Positions 1 through 7,254 of a stretch of 33,025 bases of DNA are shown here, piece by piece. Both the position numbers and the translations under genes were made by a program. The number at the start of each line of letters is the position of its first letter. The stretch's first letter is position 1. Source of the DNA: Sva-07 sp041686315 (GTDB taxonomy: Bacteria > Actinomycetota > Acidimicrobiia > Acidimicrobiales > Ilumatobacteraceae); contig JAWLEC010000017.1 of assembly GCA_041686315.1 (NCBI GenBank), forward strand, positions 1 to 33,025, written 5' to 3'. The notes below the pieces were generated by a model. The model was not told the origin of the DNA. It did not search any database and saw nothing but the letters and a program-made list of their open reading frames with translations.

Positions 1-24
1 TGTGGTGACGCTGGTGTCCGGGGG

Positions 25-1317
25 TCAGCGGTAGCCGACCTCGTGGGCCTGGCGGGTGAGGTCGTCACGGTGGTCGGGATGGGCGATCGCGATGAGTGCC
101 TCGGTGCGCTCCTTGATCGACCGGCCCCGCATCTCGGCCACCCCGTACTCGGTGACCACCTTGTCGATCGTGTTCTTCGGCGTGGTGACCACGTCGCCCG
201 GCGCCAGCTGCGGCACGATGCGTGACTTGCCGGTCGACGTGGTGGAGTGCAGCACCACGAACCCCTGGCCGCCCTCGGAGTACATCGCACCCCGGGCGAA
301 GTCGTTCTGACCGCCCGACGACGAGAAGTAGTGCCCGCCGATCGTCTCCGACGCGCACTGGCCGAGGAAGTCGACGGTGAGCGTGGCGTTGATCGACACG
401 AAGTTGGTCTCGTTGGCGATGATGCGCGGATCGTTCACGTAGCGCACGGCGTGGAGTTCGAATGCCGTGTTCTCGTGGAGGAACTCGTGCAACCGCTTCG
501 TCCCGAGGGCGAACGTGCCCACCGTCTTGGTGCGGTTGAGGCGCTTCTTCACACCGTTCACCACCCCTGAATCCATCAGGTCGACCACCCCGTCGGACAG
601 CAGCTCGGTGTGGATCCCGAGATCGCGGTGATTCGACAACGACGCCATGATGGCGTTCGGGATCGCACCGATCCCCGTCTGGATCGTCGCGCCGTCGGGG
701 ATGCGCTCGGACACGTACCGGGCGATCTTGCGGTCGGTGTCGCCGGGTCGGGCGGGTGGCACCTCCACGAGCGGCCGGTCGGAGCGGCACCACCCCTCCA
801 CCTGCGACACGTGGACCTGGTTGCGTCCGAACGTCCGCGGCATGTCGTCGGTGACCTCGAGGAAGAAGCGGCCGCGGCCGATGAAGCTCGCCGTGTAGTC
901 CGCCGTCACGCCGAGCGAGAAGTAGCCGTGGCGGTCCGGTGGCGATGCTGCCGCCAGCACGAGCGGATCGTCGCTGCGCATCCGCATCATGGCGTACACC
1001 TCGGAGAAGTGGGCGGGCACGAGGCCGATCGCGCCCTCGGCGAAGCACGGCCGGGTGACGTGGGACAGGAAGTACGAGATGTGCTTGAGCCGCGTGCCGT
1101 ACGCGCCGTGCAGGTAGGGCCGGTCGTGCACGGCGTGCATCTGGTGGACGCGCACCTCGTCGATGCGGTCGTCGCGCGCGGCGGCGGCCTCCTCGATCGC
1201 GTCGAGCACGGCCGTCGGCTCGCCGTTGGCGAGCGGAACGATGATCTGCGTGCCGGGTCGGATGTGGCGCAGCACGTCGGCGGGCGCGTTCGGTGCCTCG
1301 GTCGGTGGCGTGGACAT
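25..1317 (-). CDS. Acetyl-CoA hydrolase/transferase family protein (4-hydroxybutyrate CoA-transferase-like)
   Basis: The 430-residue product belongs to the acetyl-CoA hydrolase/transferase (CoA-transferase class I-like) family, which moves CoA between acyl-CoA and a carboxylic acid through a glutamyl-CoA intermediate. The probable catalytic glutamate is in IHTELLSDGVVDLMDSG. The C-terminal half carries the family blocks SETIGGHYFSSSGGQNDFA, SEGGQGFVVL and VTEYGVAEMRGRS. Length fits the family norm of about 430. I chose ATG 1317 rather than an in-frame upstream start at 1377, because the extra 20 residues look non-conserved and a TACGGT box lies 6 bases before 1317. The gene is divergent from the NUDIX gene over 85 bp. 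Exact acyl substrate (acetate, butyrate, 4-hydroxybutyrate) cannot be told from sequence. Bases 1-24 hold nothing recognisable. Confidence 0.88.
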   Translation of the reverse strand: MSTPPTEAPNAPADVLRHIRPGTQIIVPLANGEPTAVLDAIEEAAAARDDRIDEVRVHQMHAVHDRPYLHGAYGTRLKHISYFLSHVTRPCFAEGAIGLVPAHFSEVYAMMRMRSDDPLVLAAASPPDRHGYFSLGVTADYTASFIGRGRFFLEVTDDMPRTFGRNQVHVSQVEGWCRSDRPLVEVPPARPGDTDRKIARYVSERIPDGATIQTGIGAIPNAIMASLSNHRDLGIHTELLSDGVVDLMDSGVVNGVKKRLNRTKTVGTFALGTKRLHEFLHENTAFELHAVRYVNDPRIIANETNFVSINATLTVDFLGQCASETIGGHYFSSSGGQNDFARGAMYSEGGQGFVVLHSTTSTGKSRIVPQLAPGDVVTTPKNTIDKVVTEYGVAEMRGRSIKERTEALIAIAHPDHRDDLTRQAHEVGYR

Positions 1318-1402
1318 GCCCCCACCGTAGGAGCCCACCGCGTCGCCCGCGTCGCTCTCCGGGTGAACTCCCGGCACGACCGTTCGATACCGTCCTCACC
1401 GC

Positions 1403-2218
1403 ATGAGCGAACCAACCGCAGCGGCCGACTTCGACCCCGCAACCGTGCCCGTCCGTCCTGCCGCCACGGTGATGCTGGTGCGCGATGCGCCCGGGGCGGG
1501 GATCGAGGTGTTCATGCTCCGGCGCACGACGAATGCGGTGTTCGGCGCCGGGATGTACGTGTTCCCCGGCGGTCGTGTCGACGGTGTGGACGGCGCCGAC
1601 GCGATCGCGCCGTACTGCATCGGCCTCGACGACGCCGTCGCATCCGATCGGCTCGGCATCGACCACGGTGGCCTGGCCTACTGGGTGGCGGCGGTGCGGG
1701 AGTGTTTCGAGGAGGCCGGTGTGCTGCTGGCGCAGCGCCGCGACGACGGCCCGCTCGAACTGCGCAACGAGGACCGTCACTCGGTGCACGACAGTTCCCT
1801 GTCACTGGTGGAGCTGTGCCGTCGCGACGACCTGGTGCTCGACCTGTCGACCACCCACTACGTCGATCACTGGATCACGCCGGTGGGCGAGCGGCGGCGC
1901 TTCGACACCCGCTTCTTCCTCACCGAGATGCCCGACGACCAGACCCCGCTGCACGACGACAAGGAGACGGTCGACAGCATCTGGGTGCGACCGGGAGATG
2001 CACTGGCGATGCAGGAGGCCGGCGAGTTGACGATGATGCCGCCGACGATGGCGAACCTCCGATTCCTCCTGCCGCACGCCACCGCCGAGGAGGCTCTGGC
2101 CGCGGGTGCCGCCGTGGAACGTCCGCAGTGCATCCTGCCCAAGCTGCGACGGAGCGCCGACGGAACGATCGTGGGGGTGTCCATGCCCGGCGACGCCGAC
2201 TACGACGTCCTTGCCTGA
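1403..2218 (+). CDS. NUDIX hydrolase with interrupted Nudix box (NUDT19-like)
   Basis: This 271-residue protein is a Nudix-fold hydrolase of the subgroup that, like animal NUDT19, has a long insertion inside the Nudix box. The glycine part (YVFPGGRVDGVDG) and the catalytic helix (AVRECFEEAGVLLA, giving RExxEExG) are separated by about 40 extra residues. Substrate in related proteins is CoA or acyl-CoA, which would fit the neighbouring CoA-transferase, but that link is inference. ATG 1403 is preferred; a TACCGT box at 1388-1393 suggests a leaderless transcript. The gene faces mrp across an 80-bp convergent gap (2219-2298) that contains the short palindrome GAACCGGTTC but no clear terminator. 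Confidence 0.85.
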   Translation: MSEPTAAADFDPATVPVRPAATVMLVRDAPGAGIEVFMLRRTTNAVFGAGMYVFPGGRVDGVDGADAIAPYCIGLDDAVASDRLGIDHGGLAYWVAAVRECFEEAGVLLAQRRDDGPLELRNEDRHSVHDSSLSLVELCRRDDLVLDLSTTHYVDHWITPVGERRRFDTRFFLTEMPDDQTPLHDDKETVDSIWVRPGDALAMQEAGELTMMPPTMANLRFLLPHATAEEALAAGAAVERPQCILPKLRRSADGTIVGVSMPGDADYDVLA

Positions 2219-2298
2219 TCCTGCGGTCTGAACCGGTTCGGCCCACCCGGTTCCGGCTCCGGCTCGTCACGCTCAGCAGGGCGCGGAGCGGCGGAGCG

Positions 2299-3525
2299 TC
2301 AGGTGCGTTCGGCTTCGAGCTCGGCGAACTTGGCGTTGACGGTCTCGAACAGCCGGGCCGAACAACCGGCCATGTCGACGTCGTCGGGTGCCGGCAACGG
2401 TGCGATGTCCGACACGATCCGGTCGGCGATCGCCCGGAACACGTCGGCCGCGGCGCCGGTGCCGTCGAGCGACACCGGGTCACCGGCGTCACCGCCAGCG
2501 GCAACGGCCGGCTCGAGCGGCACGCGCCCGAGCAGCGGGGCGTCGATCGCCGCCGCCAACGCGTCGCCGCCGCCGTCGCCGAACAGTGCGTAGCTCTCGC
2601 CGTGGTCGCAGGTGAACGCACTCATGTTCTCGATCACGCCCACCACGTTCAGGAAGCTCCGCTTGGCCATGTCGGCGGCACGCTGGGCCACCTTCTGCGC
2701 GGCGAGTGCCGGCGTGGTGACCACGATGAGGTCGGTGCTCGGCAGCATGCGTGCCAGCCCCATCTGAACGTCGCCGGTGCCCGGCGGCATGTCGATGAGC
2801 AGGTAGTCGAGATCACCCCAGCTCACGTCGCGCAGGAACTGCTCGACCGCCTTGGTCAGCATCAGGCCGCGCCACATGAGGGCCGTGTCCTCGTCGACCA
2901 GGAACCCGGTGGACACCACCTTCAGCACGCCGTCGCCGACCGCCCGCTCGTTGGGCACGATCCTGGGCTTGTCGGCGCCCTCGACCTGCTGGGCTTCCAT
3001 GCGGTCGGAGATCCCGAGCAGGCGCGGGACGGAGAATCCCCAGATGTCGGCGTCGAGCACGCCCACCGTGTGGCCCTTCGACGCGAGCGAGGCAGCGAGG
3101 TTCACGGTGACCGAACTCTTGCCCACACCGCCCTTGCCGCTGGCGATGGCGAGCACCTTGCACGACAGCGGGACCTCGGTGTCGGGGGCGTTCTCCCGTG
3201 CGTTCCAGCGGGCCTTGGTCATCACGGTGGCCCGTTCGTCGGCGTCCATCTCGCCCCACGAGATGGTCACGTCGGTGACGCCGGGATGCAGCGACACCCG
3301 GCTCTCCACCTCCTTCTTGATCTCGGCGCGCAGCGGGCACCCCCTGATCGTGAGCTTGATGCCCACCGTGACGACGCCGTCGGGGGCGACGTCGACCTTG
3401 GGAACCATGCCGAGCGACACGATGTCGGCGCCCAGCTCGGGGTCGATCACCGAGCCGAGTACGTCCATCACCTCGTCGCGGGTCGGTGGGGCGCTGGTGG
3501 CGGGGGTCACGACCGTCGGGTTCAT
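2299..3525 (-). CDS. mrp: Mrp/ApbC-type iron-sulfur cluster carrier ATPase
   Basis: The 408-residue P-loop NTPase of the Mrp/NBP35 family is thought to hold and deliver Fe-S clusters in the cytosol. Residues about 15-90 form a MIP18/DUF59 domain (SVIDPELGADIVSLGM and the TIRGCPLR cysteine loop). The ATPase domain follows from about 125, with the deviant Walker A ASGKGGVGKSS, a switch region VLDADIWGFSVPRLLG and LLIDMPPGTGD. The usual C-terminal CxxC after ENMS is reduced to one cysteine (ENMSAFTCDHG), as in some other Mrp proteins, so cluster binding may differ. ATG 3525 has a TAAAAT box 6 bases upstream and no Shine-Dalgarno sequence. The gene is divergent from the SufR-like regulator, which fits shared Fe-S control. 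Confidence 0.93.
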   Translation of the reverse strand: MNPTVVTPATSAPPTRDEVMDVLGSVIDPELGADIVSLGMVPKVDVAPDGVVTVGIKLTIRGCPLRAEIKKEVESRVSLHPGVTDVTISWGEMDADERATVMTKARWNARENAPDTEVPLSCKVLAIASGKGGVGKSSVTVNLAASLASKGHTVGVLDADIWGFSVPRLLGISDRMEAQQVEGADKPRIVPNERAVGDGVLKVVSTGFLVDEDTALMWRGLMLTKAVEQFLRDVSWGDLDYLLIDMPPGTGDVQMGLARMLPSTDLIVVTTPALAAQKVAQRAADMAKRSFLNVVGVIENMSAFTCDHGESYALFGDGGGDALAAAIDAPLLGRVPLEPAVAAGGDAGDPVSLDGTGAAADVFRAIADRIVSDIAPLPAPDDVDMAGCSARLFETVNAKFAELEAERT

Positions 3526-3531
3526 GACAGC

Positions 3532-3558
3532 ATTTTACCGGCGGATACCGTGTAATCT
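3532..3558. promoter_or_regulatory. Back-to-back leaderless promoters of mrp and the SufR-like gene
   Basis: Only 40 bases separate the two start codons. On the minus strand TAAAAT (3537-3532) ends 6 bases before ATG 3525. On the plus strand TAATCT (3553-3558) ends 7 bases before GTG 3566. Neither gene has a Shine-Dalgarno sequence, so both are probably translated from transcripts that begin at the start codon. The two -35 regions must overlap the opposite gene's -10 region, so a regulator bound here would affect both genes. No operator was recognised with confidence. Confidence 0.6.
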
Positions 3559-3565
3559 CCATGTC

Positions 3566-4255
3566 GTGGAACGCGAAGCCGCCGAGCGGTCCCGACTCGA
3601 TCTCTTCAAGACGCTCGGCGACAACACGCGCTACGCCATCTACCTCGAACTGGCACGCTCGCCCCGGCCGCTGGCGACCGCCGACGTGTCGGAGTCGCTC
3701 GACCTGCACCCCAACACCGTGCGACCGCATCTCGAGCGTATGCGCGAGGCAGGGCTGCTCGACGTGGAGGTCAGCGGCCGAGGTGACGTCGGGCGTCCAC
3801 AGCACCGCTACTCGATCGCCAGCGACGCACCGTCGCTCGGTCTCGAACCCCCCACGATGCCCGTCCTGGCCCGGATGGTGCTGGCGATGGCGACGCGGTT
3901 GCAGGCCAGTGCCGACGACGCCGAAGCGGTGGGAAGGTCGGAGGGCACCTCCCGCGCTGCTCGGTATCGCGAGGCGCCCTCCACCCTCGAGGCGCTGGTG
4001 GCCGACCTCGACCGGCTGGGGTTCGATCCGATCGTCACGGGTGACCCCGATGCCGACGCCGACGACGCCGATGCCATCGTCGCCTTCGCCCACTGCCCGT
4101 TCGCCGAGCTCGCCGAGCAGCACCCCGAACTGGTGTGCGGGCTGCATCGAGGTCTCGTCGCCGGTTTCGTGGCCGAGATGGGCGACGTCGACACCCGCAA
4201 CTTCTGCACACTCACCAGCCGGACCCCCTGTCGGGTCACGGTCGCGTCCCGTTAG
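3566..4255 (+). CDS. SufR-like winged-helix transcriptional regulator with C-terminal cysteines
   Basis: This 229-residue DNA-binding protein has an N-terminal ArsR/DeoR-type winged helix (LFKTLGDNTRYAIYLELA, then a recognition region LDLHPNTVRPHLERMREAGLL). Its C-terminal half has four cysteines (AHCPF, ELVCGL, RNFCTL, RTPCRV). SufR-family repressors use such cysteines to bind an Fe-S cluster and sense cluster status. GTG 3566 was chosen because it opens the conserved region and has a -10 box 7 bases upstream. ErpA/HesB follows after 31 bases and mrp is divergent, which supports a role in Fe-S homeostasis. The cysteine spacing (13, 22 and 7 residues between them) should be compared with characterised SufR before assigning a cluster. 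A general HTH regulator is the alternative. Confidence 0.8.
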   Translation: MEREAAERSRLDLFKTLGDNTRYAIYLELARSPRPLATADVSESLDLHPNTVRPHLERMREAGLLDVEVSGRGDVGRPQHRYSIASDAPSLGLEPPTMPVLARMVLAMATRLQASADDAEAVGRSEGTSRAARYREAPSTLEALVADLDRLGFDPIVTGDPDADADDADAIVAFAHCPFAELAEQHPELVCGLHRGLVAGFVAEMGDVDTRNFCTLTSRTPCRVTVASR

Positions 4256-4286
4256 AATTCCACCCACTGCAACTCAGGAGGTTCCA

Positions 4287-4613
4287 TTGATCACCCTCAC
4301 CGATTCTGCTGCCGTCAAGGTCCGTCAGCTGCTCAGCGACGAAGGTGCCGAGGATCTGGCCCTGCGCGTCGCCGTCCGCCCCGGCGGATGCAGCGGCTTC
4401 TCCTACGAGATGTTCTTCGACGGCGACATCGCCACCGACGACACCCAGGCGAGCTACGCCGAGGGCAGCGTCAAGGTGGTCGTCGATGCCGCCTCGGCGC
4501 AACTCCTCGAGGGCGCCACGCTCGACTACAAAGACGGCCTCGACCAGTCCGGGTTCGCCATCACGAACCCCAACGCCTCACGTACGTGCGGCTGCGGCCA
4601 GAGCTTCTCCTGA
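4287..4613 (+). CDS. erpA: Iron-sulfur cluster insertion/A-type carrier protein (ErpA/HesB/IscA family)
   Basis: The 108-residue A-type carrier transfers Fe-S clusters from the assembly scaffold to apo-proteins. It has the three invariant cysteines: one in PGGCSGF and two in the C-terminal TCGCGQSF. Length is standard. The start is taken as TTG 4287, because a perfect AGGAGG (4276-4281) sits 5 bases upstream and the next residues (ITLTDSAAVKVRQLL) match the family's N-terminus. No ATG or GTG fits as well. It lies 31 bases after the SufR-like gene and probably shares its transcript. The specific name (ErpA versus IscA or SufA) is by general similarity only. Confidence 0.9.
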   Translation: MITLTDSAAVKVRQLLSDEGAEDLALRVAVRPGGCSGFSYEMFFDGDIATDDTQASYAEGSVKVVVDAASAQLLEGATLDYKDGLDQSGFAITNPNASRTCGCGQSFS

Positions 4614-4637
4614 CGGGGGCAGTCACCCGACCGCCCG

Positions 4638-4652
4638 CCGGCGCCGCGCCGG
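4638..4652. terminator. Possible hairpin between convergent genes
   Basis: CCGGCG and CGCCGG pair around a 3-base loop in the 69-base gap between erpA and the thioredoxin-like gene, which converge here. There is no T-run, so a role as a terminator is only a suggestion. Confidence 0.25.
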
Positions 4653-4682
4653 ATGGGGTGCCGGGTCGTTCCACCGACCGTC

Positions 4683-5639
4683 TCAGCCGGCGACGCGGCT
4701 GAGCACCTCGACCAGTTCGGTCCGGTCCCACACCGCATCGAGGCGCTCCACCACGTTGCCGTCGGCACCGGTCACGAACAGCGCCGGCTCGTAGGTGAGC
4801 CCCGCCGCGTCCACGGCCGGCGCCGGGATGGTGGCGGTGTCGTCGGTGTACACCTCGGCGTGCACGAAGACGAACGTGTCGCCGAAGTCGTCCCGCACGT
4901 CGATCATCGCCTCGAGCGCCGGGGCACACGAGCCCGTGGCGCAGAAGGCCGGCGTGCCGACGAGATAGGCCACCGGTCGTCCGGTGGCGAGTGCCTGGGT
5001 GAGCGTGACGTCGTGGAACGGACACGGCTCGGGTTCGCGGGTGCAGATCGGCTCCACCCCGCGGGCGTCGTCGGTGGTGGGGGTGTCGAACGGCTCGAGT
5101 GCCTCACCGGGTTGCGGCACCGCCGCCGTGCCGGGCGCCATGATCTGGAACGCCGCACCCTGCTCGGGGCCGCCTGCCACCACGAGGTAGTAGACGCCCG
5201 GCTCGCCGACCGTGGTCCGGAAGTCGTAGTAGGGCCCCGGGGCCACGTCGCGGCGCGAGGCGGTGATCGGCTCGCCGACCGGGTTGCCGTCGAGGTCGGT
5301 GATGCGGGCGTCGAGCGTGTCGGGGCCGTCGGCCACGAGCTGTGCGTTTCCGGTGGAGAGGCTCATCGGCAGCCGGACCGGTCCGGGCACCTGCACGTCC
5401 TGCGGAAACCGCTGCACCAGCGTCCAGGTGCCTTCGCTGCTGCCGTCGCCGCTGCCGGCGGCGGACGTCGGCGAGCTGTCGGTCCCGTCTCCGGCGCCGT
5501 CGGCTGTTCCGTCGTCCGACTCCGAGCTGCACGCGACCAGGAGGCCGGACACCGCCGCACCCGCCAGCAACATCCGTCGGGAGACCGGCGCGGCAGAAGA
5601 TCCCGGTCGCACGGGGGAGGAATTCGGGTCCGTGGTCAT
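4683..5639 (-). CDS. Thioredoxin-like fold lipoprotein with CX4C motif
   Basis: The 318-residue exported protein has a lipoprotein signal (SRRMLLAGAAVSGLLVACSS, lipobox LVAC; the twin arginine suggests Tat export). A Ser/Gly/Asp-rich linker and a beta-rich middle domain follow. The C-terminal domain (about 215-315) looks thioredoxin-like. The cysteine pair there is spaced CATGSC rather than CxxC, followed by a proline-containing FVHAEVY and YEPALFVTG strand. Such CX4C domains recur in actinobacterial surface lipoproteins, but their redox partner is not known. ATG 5639 is the start nearest the signal; AAGGAC 11 bases upstream is a weak ribosome site. Cell-surface redox or binding function is inference. 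Confidence 0.75.
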   Translation of the reverse strand: MTTDPNSSPVRPGSSAAPVSRRMLLAGAAVSGLLVACSSESDDGTADGAGDGTDSSPTSAAGSGDGSSEGTWTLVQRFPQDVQVPGPVRLPMSLSTGNAQLVADGPDTLDARITDLDGNPVGEPITASRRDVAPGPYYDFRTTVGEPGVYYLVVAGGPEQGAAFQIMAPGTAAVPQPGEALEPFDTPTTDDARGVEPICTREPEPCPFHDVTLTQALATGRPVAYLVGTPAFCATGSCAPALEAMIDVRDDFGDTFVFVHAEVYTDDTATIPAPAVDAAGLTYEPALFVTGADGNVVERLDAVWDRTELVEVLSRVAG

Positions 5640-5726
5640 GGAGGCTGTCCGTCCTTGGGGGGTGAGGCGTGGGAAACACAGGGCTGATTGCAGCGTCACC
5701 CGACAACGTGAGAACGTGGTGTCGCA

Positions 5727-7199
5727 ATGAGCGGACGAGCGGGCGACCAGCCACGTGGACGATACCGCCATGGCGTGGTCCGGTGGGTCGCGGCAGGCGC
5801 GATCGTGCTGGCGCTCGTCGCCGCCGTCCTGCCCAGTTTCGGTGCTGATCCGGGCGAAGTGGGCGGTGACGACCGCACCACCGCAACCGTCCTGCCGCCC
5901 CCGTCGGCGGCATCGTCGACCGTTCGGACGGAATCGTCGACCGTCACGGCCGTCGAGCCGACACCGACGACCGCCATGTCGGCAACGTCCGCTCCGCAGG
6001 ACGCAGACGTCGACGTGCCGTCGTTGTACGAACTGCTCAGCAACGACCCCCAGTTCTCCTCGGTGGAGAACGCGATCGAGGCCGCCGGGCTGTTCGACGA
6101 CCTCGAGAACGGTGGGCCGTTCACTCTCTTCGCTCCGTCGAACGATGCCTTCGAGGCGCTCGACCCGGCCTTCGCCGGCGCTTTGAACGCCGATCCTCGG
6201 TTGCTCGAGGACATCTTGTTCCACCACGCACTGGCCGGCGTCCACGACAGCCGCGAGCTGCGCGACGGCCCGATCGAGATGGTCGACGGATCGAGTGTGG
6301 AGATCGACATCGGCCCCGACGGCATCACCCTCGTGAGCGGGTCCACGGTTGCCACCGTCACCGACGCCGACCTGGGCGCCTCCAACGGTGTGCTCCACGT
6401 GGTCGACGGCATCCTGATCCCGGCCGAGATCGACGCCGACGTCGACGCCGATGCGGCGGTGTCGGTGTCGATCGACGACGGCCGCGTCCTGCTGGCGGGA
6501 GCCGTCGGCGACGACACCCAGCGAGCGCTCCTGCTGGCGGCCGTGGAGGACACCGTCGACCCGGGCAGCGTGGAGGACCTGCTCGTCGTCGACCCGGCGG
6601 CTGCTGCCGACGACGCCCGGTTCGACGACCTCGTCGCGGTGAGCGGCCTCCTTCCCGTGGAGCTCGTGCAGGGCGCCGCCCGTCTCGCCGGCGAGGCGAT
6701 CGCGGTCGAAGGGGTCGTCGTCGACGACGCGGCGCATCGGCGCCTCGAGTCCCTCGCCGCAGGGCTCGACACCGAGGTGTTGCTCGATCTCGAGCGCCGC
6801 CCGGTGGCCGATTCGGTGCTCGCCGGCACCATTGCCGCCGAGGTCGAGCGGCTCCTCGCCGAGCAGCCGCTCCGGTTCGTCTCGGGCATCAGGTTCGCCG
6901 ACCCGACGGCGGGCGTCACGCTCGACCGCCTGGCGGCGCTGGTGAAGGCAGCGGACGGTCTCGACGTCGCCGTCGTGGGCTTCACCGACACCGGCGGAAG
7001 CGCGGCGGCCAACCTCCGGACCAGCCTGCGGCGCGCCGAGGAGGTCGAGAACCAGCTGGTCCACCGGGGTGTGCCTGCCGAGGATCTCGCCGTGGCCGGC
7101 TTCGGCGAGACGGCGCCCGCGCTCGTCGATGGGGTCGAGGACGCTGCCGCGAGCCGTCGTGTCGAGGTCGTCGTGCGTCTCGCCGAGCCGACGCCGTGA
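5727..7199 (+). CDS. Membrane-anchored FAS1 (fasciclin)-OmpA domain protein
   Basis: The 490-residue envelope protein begins with a membrane anchor (about residues 15-38) and a Thr/Ser/Pro-rich spacer. A fasciclin/FAS1 domain (about 90-225) follows, with the hallmark FTLFAPSNDAF and GVLHVVDGILIP strands. A middle region (about 235-370) alternates acidic strands and helices and recalls the BON-like domain of mycobacterial ArfA/OmpATb. The C-terminal OmpA-type domain (about 385-490) has VVGFTDTGG with the conserved aspartate and SRRVEVVVRL with the conserved arginine; these residues bind diaminopimelate of peptidoglycan in the family. The likely role is adhesion or wall anchoring outside the membrane. 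ATG 5727 opens directly before the anchor. The gene is divergent from the thioredoxin-like lipoprotein over 87 bases. Confidence 0.8.
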   Translation: MSGRAGDQPRGRYRHGVVRWVAAGAIVLALVAAVLPSFGADPGEVGGDDRTTATVLPPPSAASSTVRTESSTVTAVEPTPTTAMSATSAPQDADVDVPSLYELLSNDPQFSSVENAIEAAGLFDDLENGGPFTLFAPSNDAFEALDPAFAGALNADPRLLEDILFHHALAGVHDSRELRDGPIEMVDGSSVEIDIGPDGITLVSGSTVATVTDADLGASNGVLHVVDGILIPAEIDADVDADAAVSVSIDDGRVLLAGAVGDDTQRALLLAAVEDTVDPGSVEDLLVVDPAAAADDARFDDLVAVSGLLPVELVQGAARLAGEAIAVEGVVVDDAAHRRLESLAAGLDTEVLLDLERRPVADSVLAGTIAAEVERLLAEQPLRFVSGIRFADPTAGVTLDRLAALVKAADGLDVAVVGFTDTGGSAAANLRTSLRRAEEVENQLVHRGVPAEDLAVAGFGETAPALVDGVEDAAASRRVEVVVRLAEPTP

Positions 7200-7254
7200 C
7201 GTCGATGCGGCCACCTGCGGGCGCCTCCCGGCGATCCGGTCGGCCGGGTGACCG

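Noticed and set aside
65..1789. Long minus-strand ORF of 574 codons across the CoA-transferase and NUDIX genes
   Set aside because: Arg/His-rich shadow translation typical of GC-rich DNA; the real genes in other frames have clear family motifs.
2219..2298. GAACCGGTTC palindrome as a terminator or operator
   Set aside because: Ten bases of GC-rich palindrome without a T-run or matching copy is not enough.
610..3555. 981-codon plus-strand open frame
   Set aside because: It is antisense to the CoA-transferase and mrp and out of frame with the NUDIX gene, with no domain visible.
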